Part shown: positions 62,559 through 64,000 of the stretch, in pieces
Layout: each line of letters starts with the position of its first letter
Numbering within the stretch: position 1 is the stretch's first letter
DNA from: Oscillospiraceae bacterium
GTDB taxonomy: Bacteria; Bacillota; Clostridia; UBA1212; SIG427
DNA length: 64,000 bases
NCBI GenBank assembly: GCA_015069135.1
Contig: SVJE01000004.1
Span: forward strand, 186,001 to 250,000
Direction: 5' to 3'
Made by a program: the position numbers and the translations under genes
Notes under the pieces: model-generated
What the model was told of the DNA's origin: nothing
Seen by the model: only the letters and a program-made list of their open reading frames with translations
Database searches by the model: none

Positions 62559-64000
62559 ATGACGAAAAAATTTATTTCAATGATTCTGACTGTTGTTATG
62601 CTGGTAACAATGTGCATTGTTCCTGCTGAGGCTGAACCTTCAGTTGAAACCGGTAGCCCGGAAGAACGATTGGTCGCCATGTACGAAAACTATATGTCTG
62701 TGGTAAGACCAAAAAACAGAGCAGCGGTTGAAGAAGTTGTTGATGAGATTATAGAAGTGGCAAATGGCATTAATGGAGATTCTTTTGAAGAAATCATGGC
62801 GGAATTAATGGCTTACTCAGAAGATACTTCCACAAAGTTATATGCTGCCCGTAAAAAAGCTACGAAAGGCAATTACATACTTAAAGACAACAACTATTAT
62901 GTAGCAATAGGCGGAAATACCACATATGGAATTGGTATCGGAAGAAGAGAAAAATCATACGCAGATCTTCTGAAAGAGGATTTAGGTTTCAAAACTAAAG
63001 TGTTGTCAGAGGAAAACCTTAATGCAAGCAATATAGTAGATTTTATAAATTCTAATTCAGCGGAAATATCTAAAGCTACATTAATTACATATCAGTTGGA
63101 TGCAAGTAGTTTTATTATGTCATTATTTGATGACGGAAAGCCTGACTGGAATGCCTGCCTTTATAATAATTTTGCATTAGCTATACAGTATATTACAGAT
63201 CAGACAGTTGAAATTATAAAAAGAGACTGGACTAACCATGGGGCTCACCTTAATGCCGAAATAATCGCAAACGAGGTAAATACAAAAATTCCGGACAAAT
63301 ACGAAGATGTTCTTGAAAGTGAAAATGTTACAGTTCTCTCTGTTGTTGAGAGAATAACTATGATTTTTGAATTTGTAATTCAGAAATTTACCGGAAACGA
63401 GGAAGCTACATTGTTGAACTTAACACAAGGGGATGCAGACGTACTTACATTAGCGTACAGTTTAGCTGAAAAATTTGTAGTTTCAATTTTTAAGTATATG
63501 GTAAAAACAGTAAGAGCTATGGAGACAATACAGGATATTAATCCTGATGCCCTTCTAGTATGTATAGGAATGTATAACCCCTTGCAAAAACTGACGATTA
63601 CTCTTGAAGGTGAAAGTATTGATGTAACAGAGTTGTGTTCATATCTTATTAAGGTTTTGGATATTTACAACACCACATATGCTTTTGTGGATGGTAAAAC
63701 TGTGTTTGTTGATGTGTCAGATGCTGAAGCAAATGGGATTGATGAAAACATTGCATTAGCTGAGCTTTCTGTAAAGAGTTTGATGGGACTTGTGCAGAAA
63801 ATAGTTACTCTTAACGATGCTATGCATGCAAATGCTGACGGGCATAAATATATATATGAACAGATTAAAGCAGCAGTAACAATAAGAGAACCTGGCTATG
63901 TTGAACCAACACCTGAGCCAACTCCTAAACCTACACCTGTTCCTACAGCTGAACCTACTCCTGTGCCAACTGCGGTTCCGTCTGCAACACCGACGGCTGC
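62559..64000 (+). CDS. Secreted SGNH-hydrolase-like protein lacking the nucleophile Ser (3' end outside window)
   Basis: 480 residues visible, open to the window end. ATG 62559 follows GAGAGG by eight bases. A signal peptide covers about 1-26. From about residue 105 the sequence follows SGNH/GDSL esterases: YYVAIGGNTTYG stands where GDSxTxG is expected, PDALLVCIGMYNPL is typical of the family core, and DAMHANADGHKYI is the Asp-x-x-His block. The nucleophile position is Asn instead of Ser (GGNT), and the GND block is also not recognisable. A pseudo-enzyme or binding role is therefore likely. A Pro/Thr-rich stalk begins near 450, suggesting a wall-linked or multidomain protein. Confidence 0.8.
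   Translation, partial: MTKKFISMILTVVMLVTMCIVPAEAEPSVETGSPEERLVAMYENYMSVVRPKNRAAVEEVVDEIIEVANGINGDSFEEIMAELMAYSEDTSTKLYAARKKATKGNYILKDNNYYVAIGGNTTYGIGIGRREKSYADLLKEDLGFKTKVLSEENLNASNIVDFINSNSAEISKATLITYQLDASSFIMSLFDDGKPDWNACLYNNFALAIQYITDQTVEIIKRDWTNHGAHLNAEIIANEVNTKIPDKYEDVLESENVTVLSVVERITMIFEFVIQKFTGNEEATLLNLTQGDADVLTLAYSLAEKFVVSIFKYMVKTVRAMETIQDINPDALLVCIGMYNPLQKLTITLEGESIDVTELCSYLIKVLDIYNTTYAFVDGKTVFVDVSDAEANGIDENIALAELSVKSLMGLVQKIVTLNDAMHANADGHKYIYEQIKAAVTIREPGYVEPTPEPTPKPTPVPTAEPTPVPTAVPSATPTA

Overview
The window reads as a chromosomal segment of a low-GC, Gram-positive, spore-forming-lineage Clostridium, most likely a Lachnospiraceae-type gut or rumen bacterium. The reasons are: AT-rich codon use with strong GGAGG ribosome sites; the Firmicutes order rpsB-tsf-pyrH-frr-uppS-cdsA-dxr-rseP-ispG-polC; a PolC-type replicase; SleB- and CwlD-type cortex and wall enzymes; dockerin-bearing secreted proteins; sortase-type anchoring; a T-box leader; and DUF3842 beside an ECF S component. 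The species cannot be named from this sequence.

Layout. 1-2825: end of an NADP isocitrate dehydrogenase gene, then pgi and nagB, joined by ATGA overlaps. 2930-6524: two tandem secreted paralogues with an internal dockerin and a glycosidase-like domain. 6665-8889: a PD-(D/E)XK-like nuclease behind comEA on the minus strand, divergent from sleB. 8902-20678: the translation, isoprenoid, envelope and replication cluster, starting with a structured rpsB leader and ending in a polC that has no proofreading exonuclease domain. 21031-26832: a sugar-importer ATPase, an ECF S component convergent with DUF3842, and two secreted lamin-tail/EEP phosphodiesterases, one membrane-anchored and one with a dockerin. 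26962-35349: a PucR-type regulator, ftsE-ftsX, two M23 murein hydrolases or activators, a CtpA-type protease, a methyltransferase and Hsp33. 35534-35999: five tRNA genes (Val, Asp, Phe, Gly, Cys), followed by a DUF4041/T5orf172 protein. 37906-47937: Na/phosphate and SulP transporters, an XRE regulator, a DMT transporter, an FGGY sugar kinase and several unrecognised membrane or helical proteins. 48014-53952: cwlD, a Ser/Thr kinase fused to a degenerate ParA-like domain, and a thioester-domain adhesin with eight Cna-B-like repeats. 54010-58288 (minus strand): a leucine-type T-box ahead of a TIM-barrel/acyl-CoA-synthetase fusion, a GH27 alpha-galactosidase and a small zinc-ribbon protein. 58612-62415 (minus strand): a hexapeptide acyltransferase, glmM and glmS. 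62559-64000: the start of a secreted SGNH-like protein.

How the genes work together. GlmS, GlmM, the acyltransferase and NagB form an amino-sugar supply and recycling set. UppS, CdsA, Dxr, IspG, FtsEX, the M23 proteins, CtpA, CwlD and SleB serve envelope and wall building or turnover. The secreted dockerin proteins, GH27, the UgpC-type ATPase and the FGGY kinase fit plant or host glycan use.

Most unusual: (1) a clear T-box with a probable leucine specifier upstream of a two-domain TIM-barrel/acyl-CoA-synthetase fusion rather than a classical amino-acid gene; (2) a kinase/ParA-like fusion next to a thioester adhesin; (3) a PolC missing its exonuclease domain; (4) at least five intergenic loci (6543-6661, 37587-37797, 39634-39686, 41779-42005, 58378-58582) built from short words repeated in both orientations, giving nested or mutually exclusive hairpins.
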